Below, piece by piece: positions 6,504-12,800 of a stretch of 13,648 bases of DNA. The DNA is from Burkholderiales bacterium (GTDB taxonomy: Bacteria; Pseudomonadota; Gammaproteobacteria; Burkholderiales; Usitatibacteraceae), in the NCBI GenBank assembly GCA_014378085.1, contig JACMOJ010000371.1, forward strand, positions 1 through 13,648, in the 5' to 3' direction. The notes beneath the pieces were generated by a model. It saw only the letters and a list, made by a program, of their open reading frames with translations. It searched no databases and was not told the origin of the DNA. A program made the position numbers and the translations under genes. How positions within the stretch are numbered: the stretch's first letter is position 1; the number at the start of each line of letters is the position of its first letter.

Positions 6504-6652
6504 TGCCAATGCGACACCAAGGAAAAGTTAGGACATGGCAGGACGACAAAGGCTTCGGCTTTGTCACGCAAAACAGAGAATCAAACGGGCGCGGCTCGTA
6601 TTACGCAATACGTCCCCGCCCGCCCCTCGCAGCTAGGCAAGGTGCCCGTTAA
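6503..6652 (+). pseudogene. Cold-shock domain protein remnant
   Basis: A short frame whose ATG (6503) overlaps the Mrr stop as TAATG, with a second in-frame ATG at 6509. It begins MRHQGKVRTWQDDKGFGFVT, the first strands of a cold-shock domain with the RNA-binding KGFGFV motif. It resembles the N-terminus of cold-shock/DUF1294 membrane proteins. After about 22 residues similarity stops: the second motif (VFVHIS) and the rest of the fold are missing, replaced by an arginine/proline-rich tail that ends at TAA 6650-6652. That tail is encoded by the hairpin-rich block at 6580-6654, so the gene was probably cut when neighbouring DNA arrived. It is too short to fold as a cold-shock domain. Confidence 0.6.
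6586..6622 (-). terminator. Hairpin downstream of the minus-strand PIN toxin
   Basis: CGGGCG (6586-6591) pairs with CGCCCG (6617-6622), and inside it CGTATT (6597-6602) pairs with AATACG (6607-6612) around an ACGC loop. Two GG/CC pairs lie between, with small internal mismatches. Read on the minus strand, the stem is followed by TTTGATTCT, a weak T-rich run, 27 bases after the PIN toxin stop. This suits a factor-independent terminator for the minus-strand TA operon. The plus-strand side is followed by C-rich DNA and would not terminate well. Confidence 0.45.
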
Positions 6653-7227
6653 ATCAGCCCCTGCCACTGGCGCATGAATGCCGCAGTCTGGGGCATCAAT
6701 TGGTGCTCAATTGTTGCGATCAATTCACCAACAGTTTTTGGCGGGTTGCGAAGCCGCTGTCGCAATTTCTTGATTGCTTCTAAGGCGACTGGTTGGCCTA
6801 GCTCAATTTGGTTCATGACGAAGTCGTCCGGGTGCTGGGCTTCGATTCCGTATGGGTCGAGTGCCGTCGGCGGAAAATCTTTCAGGTTGGAGGTGACGAT
6901 TGCGTCGGCGTTGCACTTGATGGCAGCGGCGAGCACGTGTCGGTCGCCGTCGTCCGGAAGCGTCAACATTGGTATGATGAATTCGTAGTTCGTCACCCAA
7001 CAGTCGGGTACTGCGGCCGCCATATCTGCGCAGGTTTTTTCTAAACTCTCCCGCTTCAAGCTTGGTCGATTTACCAGGAGGTTGTTGACCCACTCGTCTT
7101 GGATTTCTTGCGTCCACTTAGCGTGGTACAAATCCGCATCTGCCAGACTTAACAGTAGATCGCGGATGGGTGCCGGATAGAGCACGCAGGCGTCAAGCAC
7201 GGCAACGTAGCGGGCGATTCCCGGCAT
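6649..7227 (-). CDS. PIN-domain toxin (VapC-like ribonuclease)
   Basis: A 192-residue protein with a full PIN layout. VAVLDACVLYPAP (8-20) contains the first acidic residue D12. EIQDEWVNNLL (41-51) gives E45, LPDDGDRHVLAAAI (90-103) gives D92, D93 and D95, and DAIVTSNLKDFP (108-119) carries the late N/D pair. These build the Mg-dependent ribonuclease site. It is longer than classic VapC (about 130), matching a PIN subfamily with an extra helical C-terminus (about 135-192). Its ATG shares one base with the stop of the HTH antitoxin gene (TAATG), so the pair is translationally coupled. Its stop lies within an inverted-repeat block shared with the cold-shock remnant. Unlike the PIN gene at 550-1082, nothing here appears broken. 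Confidence 0.85.
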   Translation of the reverse strand: MPGIARYVAVLDACVLYPAPIRDLLLSLADADLYHAKWTQEIQDEWVNNLLVNRPSLKRESLEKTCADMAAAVPDCWVTNYEFIIPMLTLPDDGDRHVLAAAIKCNADAIVTSNLKDFPPTALDPYGIEAQHPDDFVMNQIELGQPVALEAIKKLRQRLRNPPKTVGELIATIEHQLMPQTAAFMRQWQGLI

Positions 7228-7691
7228 TAATAGCCCATGTTCAGCGCCTGCGCATCGTCGGCCAGTCTTTGCAGTGCGGCGGCTGTCCCAAATTTCATCT
7301 CGCTTCGGTAGCGCATCAGCGCGGCAAATTCAATGCGCCGATGGCGGCCCACTTTGCGGCATTCGAGTTTTCCCTCCTCGATGAGCTTGATCACAAAGGG
7401 CCGGGATACATTGAGCATTGCTGCCGCCTCTTGCGTGGTGAGTTCATGGCCTTGTGGCACGAGGGAAATGACTTGTCTCTGGCTCATCGCGCCTAGCAGG
7501 TCGGCAAATAGTCGAAGGGCTTTGGGCGGTACTTCGAGTATCGGTGCATTACTGGCGTCACTTTCATCAATGATTTGTATCCTCTGCGCACGCGAGTGAT
7601 CCAGCGCTTTCATGATGCAGCGCTGAGCAATTTTTGCCAGTTCCGCTTCATCGTCAGTCAGGACGCTTTCAGGCTCTTTTGCGGCGTTCAT
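7227..7691 (-). CDS. Excisionase-type HTH antitoxin
   Basis: A 154-residue protein. The N-terminal 65 residues are helical and acidic without recognisable motifs. Residues about 82-125 form an excisionase/MerR-like helix-turn-helix: HELTTQEAAAMLNVSRPFVI (82-101), then the wing LIEEGKLECRKVGRHRRI. Such proteins typically act as antitoxins for PIN toxins, binding both toxin and operator. The start at 7691 is preceded by a strong Shine-Dalgarno, GAGGAAAA, at 7696-7703 on the minus strand. It overlaps the toxin start by one base. The gene is expected to repress its own promoter, which carries CGCAATA repeats at 7765-7820. Confidence 0.85.
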   Translation of the reverse strand: MNAAKEPESVLTDDEAELAKIAQRCIMKALDHSRAQRIQIIDESDASNAPILEVPPKALRLFADLLGAMSQRQVISLVPQGHELTTQEAAAMLNVSRPFVIKLIEEGKLECRKVGRHRRIEFAALMRYRSEMKFGTAAALQRLADDAQALNMGY

Positions 7692-7748
7692 CGCGTTTTC
7701 CTCGGTTCGATGGTTTATGTGTTTTTGTTGTTTTGATAAAGCAAGGCT

Positions 7749-7820
7749 ATTTTATGCGCCTATTCGCAATAAACGCAATATTCGAAACAATAGACAGTAA
7801 GCTGGAGATCGCACGCAATA
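7749..7820 (-). promoter_or_regulatory. Promoter and CGCAATA repeats of the HTH/PIN operon
   Basis: On the minus strand, TTGCGT (7773-7778) as -35 and TAAAAT (7749-7754) as -10 are separated by 18 bases. This would give a leader of about 50 bases before the ATG at 7691. CGCAATA occurs on the plus strand three times, at 7765-7771, 7774-7780 and 7814-7820. The first two cover the -35 and spacer; the last two extend to ACGCAATATT. This is a good operator candidate for the HTH antitoxin. The rest of the 385-base gene-free stretch 7692-8076 holds the divergent AbiE promoter and, from about 7825 to 7950, nothing I can interpret. Confidence 0.5.
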
Positions 7821-7957
7821 TTGTTTTTCGCGATGTAAACTGGACAGATTAGTATTTCTTGAAACTCCCCGCCCAGCTTGCCGTTACAGCCGCTTTAGTC
7901 TCAAAAGCCCCGCCAATTCTAGCTGTATGATGTTTTTGCCTCGTTTTCTGGCACGTT

Positions 7958-8075
7958 TGTTCAATTTTCTATGCCGTTCGCATTTTGTGAACAGCTGAAT
8001 AACTTGAACATCTCGCCAAGTTTGTTCATAATAGTCTTTCGTTCATAAATTATGAACAACTAGCTTAAATGAACA
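7958..8075 (+). promoter_or_regulatory. AbiE operon promoter with an array of TGTTCA/TGAACA half-sites
   Basis: Hexamers TGTTCA or its complement TGAACA occur at 7958, 7988, 8005, 8023, 8053 and 8070, and GTTCA also at 8041. GTTCATAAATTATGAAC (8041-8057) is a perfect 17-base palindrome. A promoter fits within them: TTGAAC (8004-8009), a 17-base spacer, then CATAAT (8027-8032), with the start of transcription near 8039. Half-sites therefore lie over the -35, over the -10 and just downstream of the start, ending 1 base before the ATG at 8077. AbiEi antitoxins are known to repress their own promoters cooperatively through inverted repeats, which fits this layout. Confidence 0.65.
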
Positions 8076-8076
8076 A

Positions 8077-9162
8077 ATGAAAGACGCTGACACCATCCAG
8101 CAGGCGCTAAAAGCTTTCGCAGTATTTGGCCTAACAGCGACGCTGCAAAAGCGGGAAACTCCCATGAAAAAGGGGGGGGCGGATGCCTTTGCGCGCCTCG
8201 CGAAAGACAATACGCAAATCGATATCGCGCTTGAGGCCAAGCATGCGGTGACGCCCGCCACACTCGGTGCGATTCTTACGCAGACTAAAGCGCAGCGGCT
8301 AGAACACGGCAGGCCTGTCATTCTCGCTACGCGGTATGTCACGCCGCCGATGGCCGAGCGGCTACGCGAGGCGGGTCAACAATTTATTGATATCGCGGGC
8401 AACGCGTATCTGGAGGCACCGGGCTGGTTGATCTTTGTTGTGGGTCGTAGGCCAGCCGAGACGGGTGTGCCGACACATGCGGCCAAGGCCGGCACGCCAG
8501 CGGGCCTAAAGGTGTTGTTTGCATTGTTGTGCGATCCCACGCTGATTGAACGACCACAACGTGAGATTGCGAACGAGGCAAATGTTGCACTGGGTGCGAT
8601 CCCCGGCGTTCTCAATGATCTGCGCGACCAAGGTCATGTATTAGTCATGCCCGGTATTCGGCGGCTGATTGCCAACAAGCGTTTGCTCGACGAATGGGCC
8701 ATGGCCTATGCGAGAACGATGCGGCCAAAAACACTTGTCGCCGCGTTTAACGCGCCAACGATTCAAGACTGGCAAAAGTGGGCGTTAGACCCAGCCGAGC
8801 TCAGGTGGGGCGGAGAACCGGCGGCAGCGCTACTGACCAACCACTTACGGCCCGGCGTGCTGACGATTTATACCGAAAAGCTTCCGGCAAGATTTACCCA
8901 TGAGCATCGCCTGACCAAGGTGCCGAACGATCACCGGGGCAGGTTGGAGGCGACAGTGGAAGTGAGAAAGCCCTTCTGGGGAGCCGCGCTGCAACTGCAT
9001 TACGATCATGTCGGCCTACCAAATACATTGGGCCAGCCGAAGCAGACCGTGCCGCCGGTGCTGGTCTACGCGGACCTGCTGGCGATGGGTGACGCGCGGT
9101 GTATTGAGACCGCCGAAATTTTGTATGAGAACACCATTGCCCCTCACCTCACCGCTCGGTAA
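8077..9162 (+). CDS. AbiEi-family antitoxin (type IV TA system)
   Basis: A 361-residue protein. The N-terminal part (about 30-125) has IDIALEAKHAVTPATL (48-63), VILATRYVTPPMAERLREAG (81-100) and FIDIAGNAYLEAPGWLIFV (103-121). It is reminiscent of a PD-(D/E)xK-like fold (D49, E53, K55) and typical of this AbiEi branch. A winged helix follows (about 142-205; REIANEANVALGAIPGVLND). The C-terminal domain has WGGEPAAALLTNHLRPGVLT (244-263) and VLVYADLLAMGDARCIETAE (328-347), hallmarks of the family. It should bind the operator array upstream and counter the nucleotidyltransferase encoded next. A run of eight G (8172-8179) directly after five A lies at codons 32-35; slippage there would truncate the protein. 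Its end overlaps the toxin gene by 38 bases from ATG 9125. Confidence 0.85.
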   Translation: MKDADTIQQALKAFAVFGLTATLQKRETPMKKGGADAFARLAKDNTQIDIALEAKHAVTPATLGAILTQTKAQRLEHGRPVILATRYVTPPMAERLREAGQQFIDIAGNAYLEAPGWLIFVVGRRPAETGVPTHAAKAGTPAGLKVLFALLCDPTLIERPQREIANEANVALGAIPGVLNDLRDQGHVLVMPGIRRLIANKRLLDEWAMAYARTMRPKTLVAAFNAPTIQDWQKWALDPAELRWGGEPAAALLTNHLRPGVLTIYTEKLPARFTHEHRLTKVPNDHRGRLEATVEVRKPFWGAALQLHYDHVGLPNTLGQPKQTVPPVLVYADLLAMGDARCIETAEILYENTIAPHLTAR

Positions 9163-10027
9163 TTTCACCGACATTGCCGACCTTGCGCTGCACGCAAAGG
9201 CCATCGGTGCAGTTCAGCGTGCCGCTGAAGGTTTGGATGTAGAACTGCCGGGGGTGGATGTTGAAATACTTATCGTTGGTGCTTTCGCGCGCGACTTGCA
9301 TTTGCGGTATGGCTATAACCTGCTGCCTCTGCGGCAGACGGAAGACCTCGACATTGCGGTCGCCTTCCCCAGCTGGCATACATTTGCAGCGCTGCGTGAA
9401 CGGCTGATTTCCGACCATGGCTTTGCGGAAGTGCCAGGAATTCAACACCAACTCCGCTATCGCTTACCAAACCTGATGTTGCCGATCGACATTGTCCCGT
9501 TTGGGGGACTGGAGAGGCCAGATCGCACCATTGCTTGGCCGCCGTCGGGCGATGAAGTGATGGACGTGTTTGGTTTTCGTGAAGCGCATGCGTGCGCCAT
9601 CACCATGGTCTTGCCGGGCGATGTTTCGATTAAGGTTGTCTCACTTGCCGCGCTAGCCATTCTTAAGCTAAATGCGTGGCAGGCGCGCCACTATGAAGCG
9701 CCGCGCAAGGATGCTTATGACTTGCAATTCATCACCAAGCATTACCTTGATGCGGGTAATCACGATCGATTGTGGGAGGAGTTTTCAGCGTGGGCGGACG
9801 CCGCGGATTTTGATTACGAAACAGCCGGTGCCCGTGTGCTGGGCAACGACGCCGGCGCGCTACTAAATGACGTTGGTCGTGAGCGCATTGCCGCCCTGTT
9901 GCTGAGCCAGACCAATGAAAACAGCAATGGTCTGCTGGCGCTTGAAATGAATCGAAATGAACCGGCACGCGCAATGGAACTTCTGCGAGCATTGCACGTG
10001 GGAATTTTGGAAAGCAAAAATAAATGA
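9125..10027 (+). CDS. AbiEii-like nucleotidyltransferase toxin
   Basis: A 300-residue protein with a nucleotidyltransferase core. ILIVGAFARDLHLRYG (48-63) supplies the GxxxR turn and RQTEDLDIAV (70-79) the catalytic acids D74 and D76. LPIDIVPFGG (119-128) gives a third Asp (D122). ILKLNAWQAR (179-188) carries the motif lysine K181, and RKDAYDLQFI (194-203) matches the later K/D motif of AbiEii enzymes. The C-terminal third is helical. ATG 9125 is the best-placed start; TTG 9137 is an alternative, and the frame upstream to 9008 is only shadow of the antitoxin gene. The 38-base overlap implies tight coupling. In known type IV systems such proteins are GTP-binding or RNA-modifying growth inhibitors; the exact target here is unknown. 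Confidence 0.8.
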   Translation: MRTPLPLTSPLGNFTDIADLALHAKAIGAVQRAAEGLDVELPGVDVEILIVGAFARDLHLRYGYNLLPLRQTEDLDIAVAFPSWHTFAALRERLISDHGFAEVPGIQHQLRYRLPNLMLPIDIVPFGGLERPDRTIAWPPSGDEVMDVFGFREAHACAITMVLPGDVSIKVVSLAALAILKLNAWQARHYEAPRKDAYDLQFITKHYLDAGNHDRLWEEFSAWADAADFDYETAGARVLGNDAGALLNDVGRERIAALLLSQTNENSNGLLALEMNRNEPARAMELLRALHVGILESKNK

Positions 10028-10274
10028 ACTCAGCCACCATCGTTCAAAAGCGCTGGATACGCTTGGTCTGGGGCCAGAAGTGTGGCGCGCATTCGCAAAG
10101 TGCCATGACATGCGCAATCTGATCGAATACGAAGGTGATGTGCGTGTGGATGATCGTATTCTGCAAGAGCTCTTGACAGCAGCGACGGTCGTAATGGCGA
10201 AATTCGACACGTGTACGCCACTTATTGCACGCAGATGGGTTCACCATCACCAATCACAAACGCAAGGAACCCCG
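10028..10274 (+). pseudogene. HEPN-like C-terminal remnant in frame with DUF3147
   Basis: In the frame of the downstream membrane protein, this stretch reads LDTLGLGPEVWRAFAKCHDM then RNLIEYEGDVRVDDRILQEL. It matches the C-terminal half of small HEPN-like proteins, which have GLxxEVWRxxxxxxxxRNxxxYEG. The N-terminal half expected of the family (about 50-80 residues) is absent; upstream lies the end of the AbiEii-like gene, so the breakpoint is near its stop (10025-10027). No in-frame stop separates the remnant from DUF3147. An open frame from ATG 9957 therefore gives a 222-residue hybrid. Whether it is translated is unknown, since DUF3147 has its own Shine-Dalgarno. HEPN proteins are often partners of nucleotidyltransferases in TA systems, so the position may be meaningful. 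Confidence 0.55.
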
Positions 10275-10625
10275 ATGACTTGGATCATTAGCAAATACCT
10301 CATCACCGCCGCGATGGTGGTTTTAATTTCCGAAATTGCGAAGCGAAGCGACAAACTTGGTAGCCTGGTCGCGGCCCTGCCGCTGGTTACGGTGCTAACG
10401 CTTGTGTGGCTGTATGTTGAAAACCAGCCCACAGAAAAAATCGCCAACCACGCTTGGTACACGTTTTGGTATGTGTTGCCTACGCTGCCAATGTTTTTGC
10501 TGTTTCCATATCTGCTGCCGCGTATTGGCTTTTGGGGGACACTCGCCGCGTGTGTGGTGCTGACGGTGGTTTGTTTTGCCGCGTTTGCGGCATTGCTGAA
10601 ACGGTTCGGTGTTGTGTTGATGTGA
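10275..10625 (+). CDS. DUF3147 family integral membrane protein
   Basis: A 116-residue hydrophobic protein with about four membrane helices (roughly 3-21, 29-49, 63-83, 86-109). It has the conserved segments SEIAKRSDKLGSLVAALPLV (19-38), YVENQPTEKIANHAWYTFWY (47-66) and LPTLPMFLLFPYLLPR. These match the DUF3147 family of small inner-membrane proteins, whose function is unknown. The start ATG 10275 is preceded by AAGGAA at 10264-10269, a good ribosome-binding site, and family similarity begins at this Met. The open frame continues upstream into a HEPN-like remnant, which I treat as separate. It is probably the first core gene to the right of the island, and it converges on the M20 peptidase gene. 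Confidence 0.8.
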   Translation: MTWIISKYLITAAMVVLISEIAKRSDKLGSLVAALPLVTVLTLVWLYVENQPTEKIANHAWYTFWYVLPTLPMFLLFPYLLPRIGFWGTLAACVVLTVVCFAAFAALLKRFGVVLM

Positions 10626-10659
10626 TGTGGTGGGACGCTGGGACGCTGGTGCGCTGGGA

Positions 10660-10689
10660 TGGCGTTTGCCTAGAGCCTGCCAAACGACA
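10660..10689. terminator. Hairpin between convergent DUF3147 and M20 genes
   Basis: TGGCGTTTG (10660-10668) pairs with CAAACGACA (10681-10689) with one mismatch across a 12-base loop, in the 140-base gap between convergent genes. It could serve both transcripts, but neither side has a T run, so support is weak. Just before it, GGGACGCT is repeated in tandem (10633-10648). Confidence 0.25.
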
Positions 10690-10765
10690 GTTGCCGCCGC
10701 CAGCGAATAACCAGAACGGTTGCGCTTAGTGGGACTTCGCCCGTCCTAGTTTCTAGTCGGCTCCG

Positions 10766-12169
10766 CTAGCGCGTCAACCGGTGCATCAATATCGCAGCAC
10801 GGATCGCGTTGCGCTCAATTGATTCTGGGTTTAGATATTCGTTTGGCGAGTGGGAGCCGCCACCAACCGCACCCAAGCCATCGAGGCAATCGAGAAACGG
10901 CGCGACAAACTGGATGTCGCCGGCACCGCGTGTACTAGGTGCGGTGAGCTCAATCTTGCCCAAGCCCGCATCTTCGCTTGCCTGTGCATAAACCTTAAAT
11001 ATTGCCAAGTTGCCGTCAGTGGGTGCCATCGGCGGGTAGGATTCGCTGAAGCTGATGCTGGCACTAGTGCCATTGAGATTTTTGCCAACGATCGCCGTCA
11101 TGCGTGAACGTACGCGGTCACGCTGCTCGTGAGTGAGGTACCGTAAATCGCCGGTGATGGTTGCCTTCGGCGGAATGACGTTGCGCTTGCCCGCAGCCGT
11201 ACCTTTCGACAGCACATCGTCATATTCCACGTCGGTGCCCACCAGCATCAAGCCAATGTTGTAGGTGAGATTGGGTTCTTGCAGCTCTTCGCGAAACGCA
11301 TTCAGAATGCGTGCGGCTTCGTAGCCCGTACCATAGCCAGCGATGGGGCCAAATACGCCGGATGAATGTCCTTGCCGTGCGGTGACGTTGACCGACCAGC
11401 CACCGGAAGCGCGGCGCGCGATGGAGGCAAATTCGGACCCGTTGACGTCGCGAATCATGCCCTCAAAAGCAAGCGCAACGTCACTCTGTTTGGCCAGCGC
11501 AATCATGTCAGCGCGCGCGGTGGCAATCGGTTCACCCACCCGTTCTTCGTCGCCGGTAAAAATTACCGAGATGGTCGCTTGGTCGAGCGTGCCCGCGGCT
11601 TGCATAGCGCGTAACGCTTCGATGATGATGACGTTGCCGCCTTTCATATCCGACACGCCTTGGCCGGCGATGCGTTTGCCGTCGAGCTTCCACGGCGTGA
11701 CCACACTATCTTTTTCAAACACGGTGTCGAGATGGCCGATTAACAGCAACCGTTTGCCTTTTGTGGTGCCGCCTTTTGTGTTGCCTCCACCTTTGATGTC
11801 ACCTTTGCCCGCGCGTGTCGCGACAAGGTGTCCGGCACGAAGCATCTCCGGCGGCATCTCAACCCATTTGGTGGTGAAGCCAAGCGTGTCGAGTTCTGCG
11901 CGGAGCAGTTTGCCGACTTCGCGCACGCCGTCATGGTTCATGGTGCCGCTGTTGATATTTACAGACTTTTCCAGCAGCGCCAGCGCGGAGGGCGTGCGCG
12001 CCTTAATGGATGCTGCCATCTTTTGTTCTAGCGGTGAGAGCGCCAGCGTGGATGTAGGGGTTGCTGTTGTTGCTGTTGTTGCTGTTGCCGCCGTTGTTGC
12101 CGTCGCTGTTATCAATGCTGCTGCCGCGACGCTAAGACAGAAGCTACTGGTGTTGCGTAAATGTGTCAT
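10766..12169 (-). CDS. M20 family zinc metallopeptidase (glutamate carboxypeptidase-like), exported
   Basis: A 467-residue protein of the M20 family, closest in style to CPG2-like glutamate carboxypeptidases that release C-terminal or N-acylated amino acids. Metal ligands and catalytic residues are visible: LLIGHLDTV (H146, D148), GQGVSDMKGG (D174, bridging), FTGDEERVG (E208 catalytic, E209), ALAFEGM (E236) and GGSHSPNEYL (H440). A dimerization domain (about 255-370) interrupts the catalytic one. The N-terminus (about 1-38) looks like a signal peptide with a basic start and an Ala-rich core, followed by an unusual Thr/Ala repeat encoded by a GTT/GCT-type trinucleotide tract (12060-12112). A Gly/Lys-rich insertion (about 121-139) is likely a surface loop. 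The start overlaps the DUF2721 stop as ATGA, so the two form an operon. Substrate is not determined. Confidence 0.85.
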   Translation of the reverse strand: MTHLRNTSSFCLSVAAAALITATATTAATATTATTATPTSTLALSPLEQKMAASIKARTPSALALLEKSVNINSGTMNHDGVREVGKLLRAELDTLGFTTKWVEMPPEMLRAGHLVATRAGKGDIKGGGNTKGGTTKGKRLLLIGHLDTVFEKDSVVTPWKLDGKRIAGQGVSDMKGGNVIIIEALRAMQAAGTLDQATISVIFTGDEERVGEPIATARADMIALAKQSDVALAFEGMIRDVNGSEFASIARRASGGWSVNVTARQGHSSGVFGPIAGYGTGYEAARILNAFREELQEPNLTYNIGLMLVGTDVEYDDVLSKGTAAGKRNVIPPKATITGDLRYLTHEQRDRVRSRMTAIVGKNLNGTSASISFSESYPPMAPTDGNLAIFKVYAQASEDAGLGKIELTAPSTRGAGDIQFVAPFLDCLDGLGAVGGGSHSPNEYLNPESIERNAIRAAILMHRLTR

Positions 12170-12648
12170 GCGTCATTTCCAGGTAGCGTTGAAGAAGAAG
12201 CGGCTTTGCGTGGGCGGCGGCCAAAATTGAGCGCCTTGCCGGCCAGCAAGGTCTCAACAAAAAAACAGAGCAACGCGAACACAAAACATATGATGCCCCC
12301 CATAAAGGTGTATGGCACGAGCGAACGTGTCGGCGCGCCGGCCGTCTCGACTAAGAACAGTGTCATCACGGTTGCGCCGATAAACACGGCCGAAAGGGTG
12401 AGCAACATCATCGCGGCATTTACGATGCGGCCGCGTTTACGCAGCCGTGTGAGTTCCGCGAAAACATGCGCTTGGTGAGTGTGACTCTCCTCAGGTAGCG
12501 CGTCCATGCGGTCTTCCAATACGCGGCCCCGGTCGATGATGCGGGCGAGTCGGGTCGCGAGCGCACTGATCATCGCGCCGATGGCGGTGAGCATGAATAC
12601 GGGCGCTACCGCAAGTTGAATGCTGTGTGAGACAGCGTCGATAGCCAT
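12166..12648 (-). CDS. DUF2721 family integral membrane protein
   Basis: A 160-residue protein matching the DUF2721 family of unknown function. The N-terminal helix (about 10-33; LAVAPVFMLTAIGAMISALA) is followed by RLARIIDRGRVLEDRMDALP, a cytoplasmic helical segment up to about 75. Two further membrane helices follow (about 77-100 and 112-136). The C-terminus is basic and polar. Its stop overlaps the M20 peptidase start by four bases (ATGA), which suggests co-transcription and coupled translation. The start at 12648 has no obvious Shine-Dalgarno. A possible -10 TAGAAT lies at 12686-12691 on the minus strand without a convincing -35. Confidence 0.8.
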   Translation of the reverse strand: MAIDAVSHSIQLAVAPVFMLTAIGAMISALATRLARIIDRGRVLEDRMDALPEESHTHQAHVFAELTRLRKRGRIVNAAMMLLTLSAVFIGATVMTLFLVETAGAPTRSLVPYTFMGGIICFVFALLCFFVETLLAGKALNFGRRPRKAASSSTLPGNDA

Positions 12649-12800
12649 GTTTGGGTGCCGAAATGAATGCCGTGGTAAGAGTTTTATTCTACGCGTTGCG
12701 GCGGTTGTTGCAGCGGAAATCCGTCACCATTGTTGTCATGGATTCCCGCATGGGGTGGCGGCGACGGCGCTTTAATGTGTGGGCCGTGACCGCACTTTAT
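12649..12800. other. Gene-free gap upstream of the DUF2721-M20 operon
   Basis: These 152 bases lie between the end of the dienelactone hydrolase gene and the start of the DUF2721 gene, both on the minus strand. No gene is supported. The sequence GGATTCCCGC (12741-12750) recalls half of a dispersed GGAATCC-type palindrome common in proteobacterial intergenic DNA, but the second half is not recognisable. A promoter for the DUF2721 operon is expected here. Confidence 0.3.

Noticed and set aside
9008..9124. Upstream start for the AbiEii-like gene
   Set aside because: It lies wholly within the AbiEi gene in another frame and gives an Arg/Trp/Cys-rich sequence typical of shadow translation.
11343..12230. 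295-residue plus-strand open frame opposite the M20 peptidase
   Set aside because: The minus strand encodes a complete M20 enzyme with all metal ligands; the plus-strand frame is its low-complexity antisense.
12737..12760. Dispersed GGATTCCCGC palindromic repeat element
   Set aside because: Only one half of the usual palindrome is recognisable, not enough to call an element.
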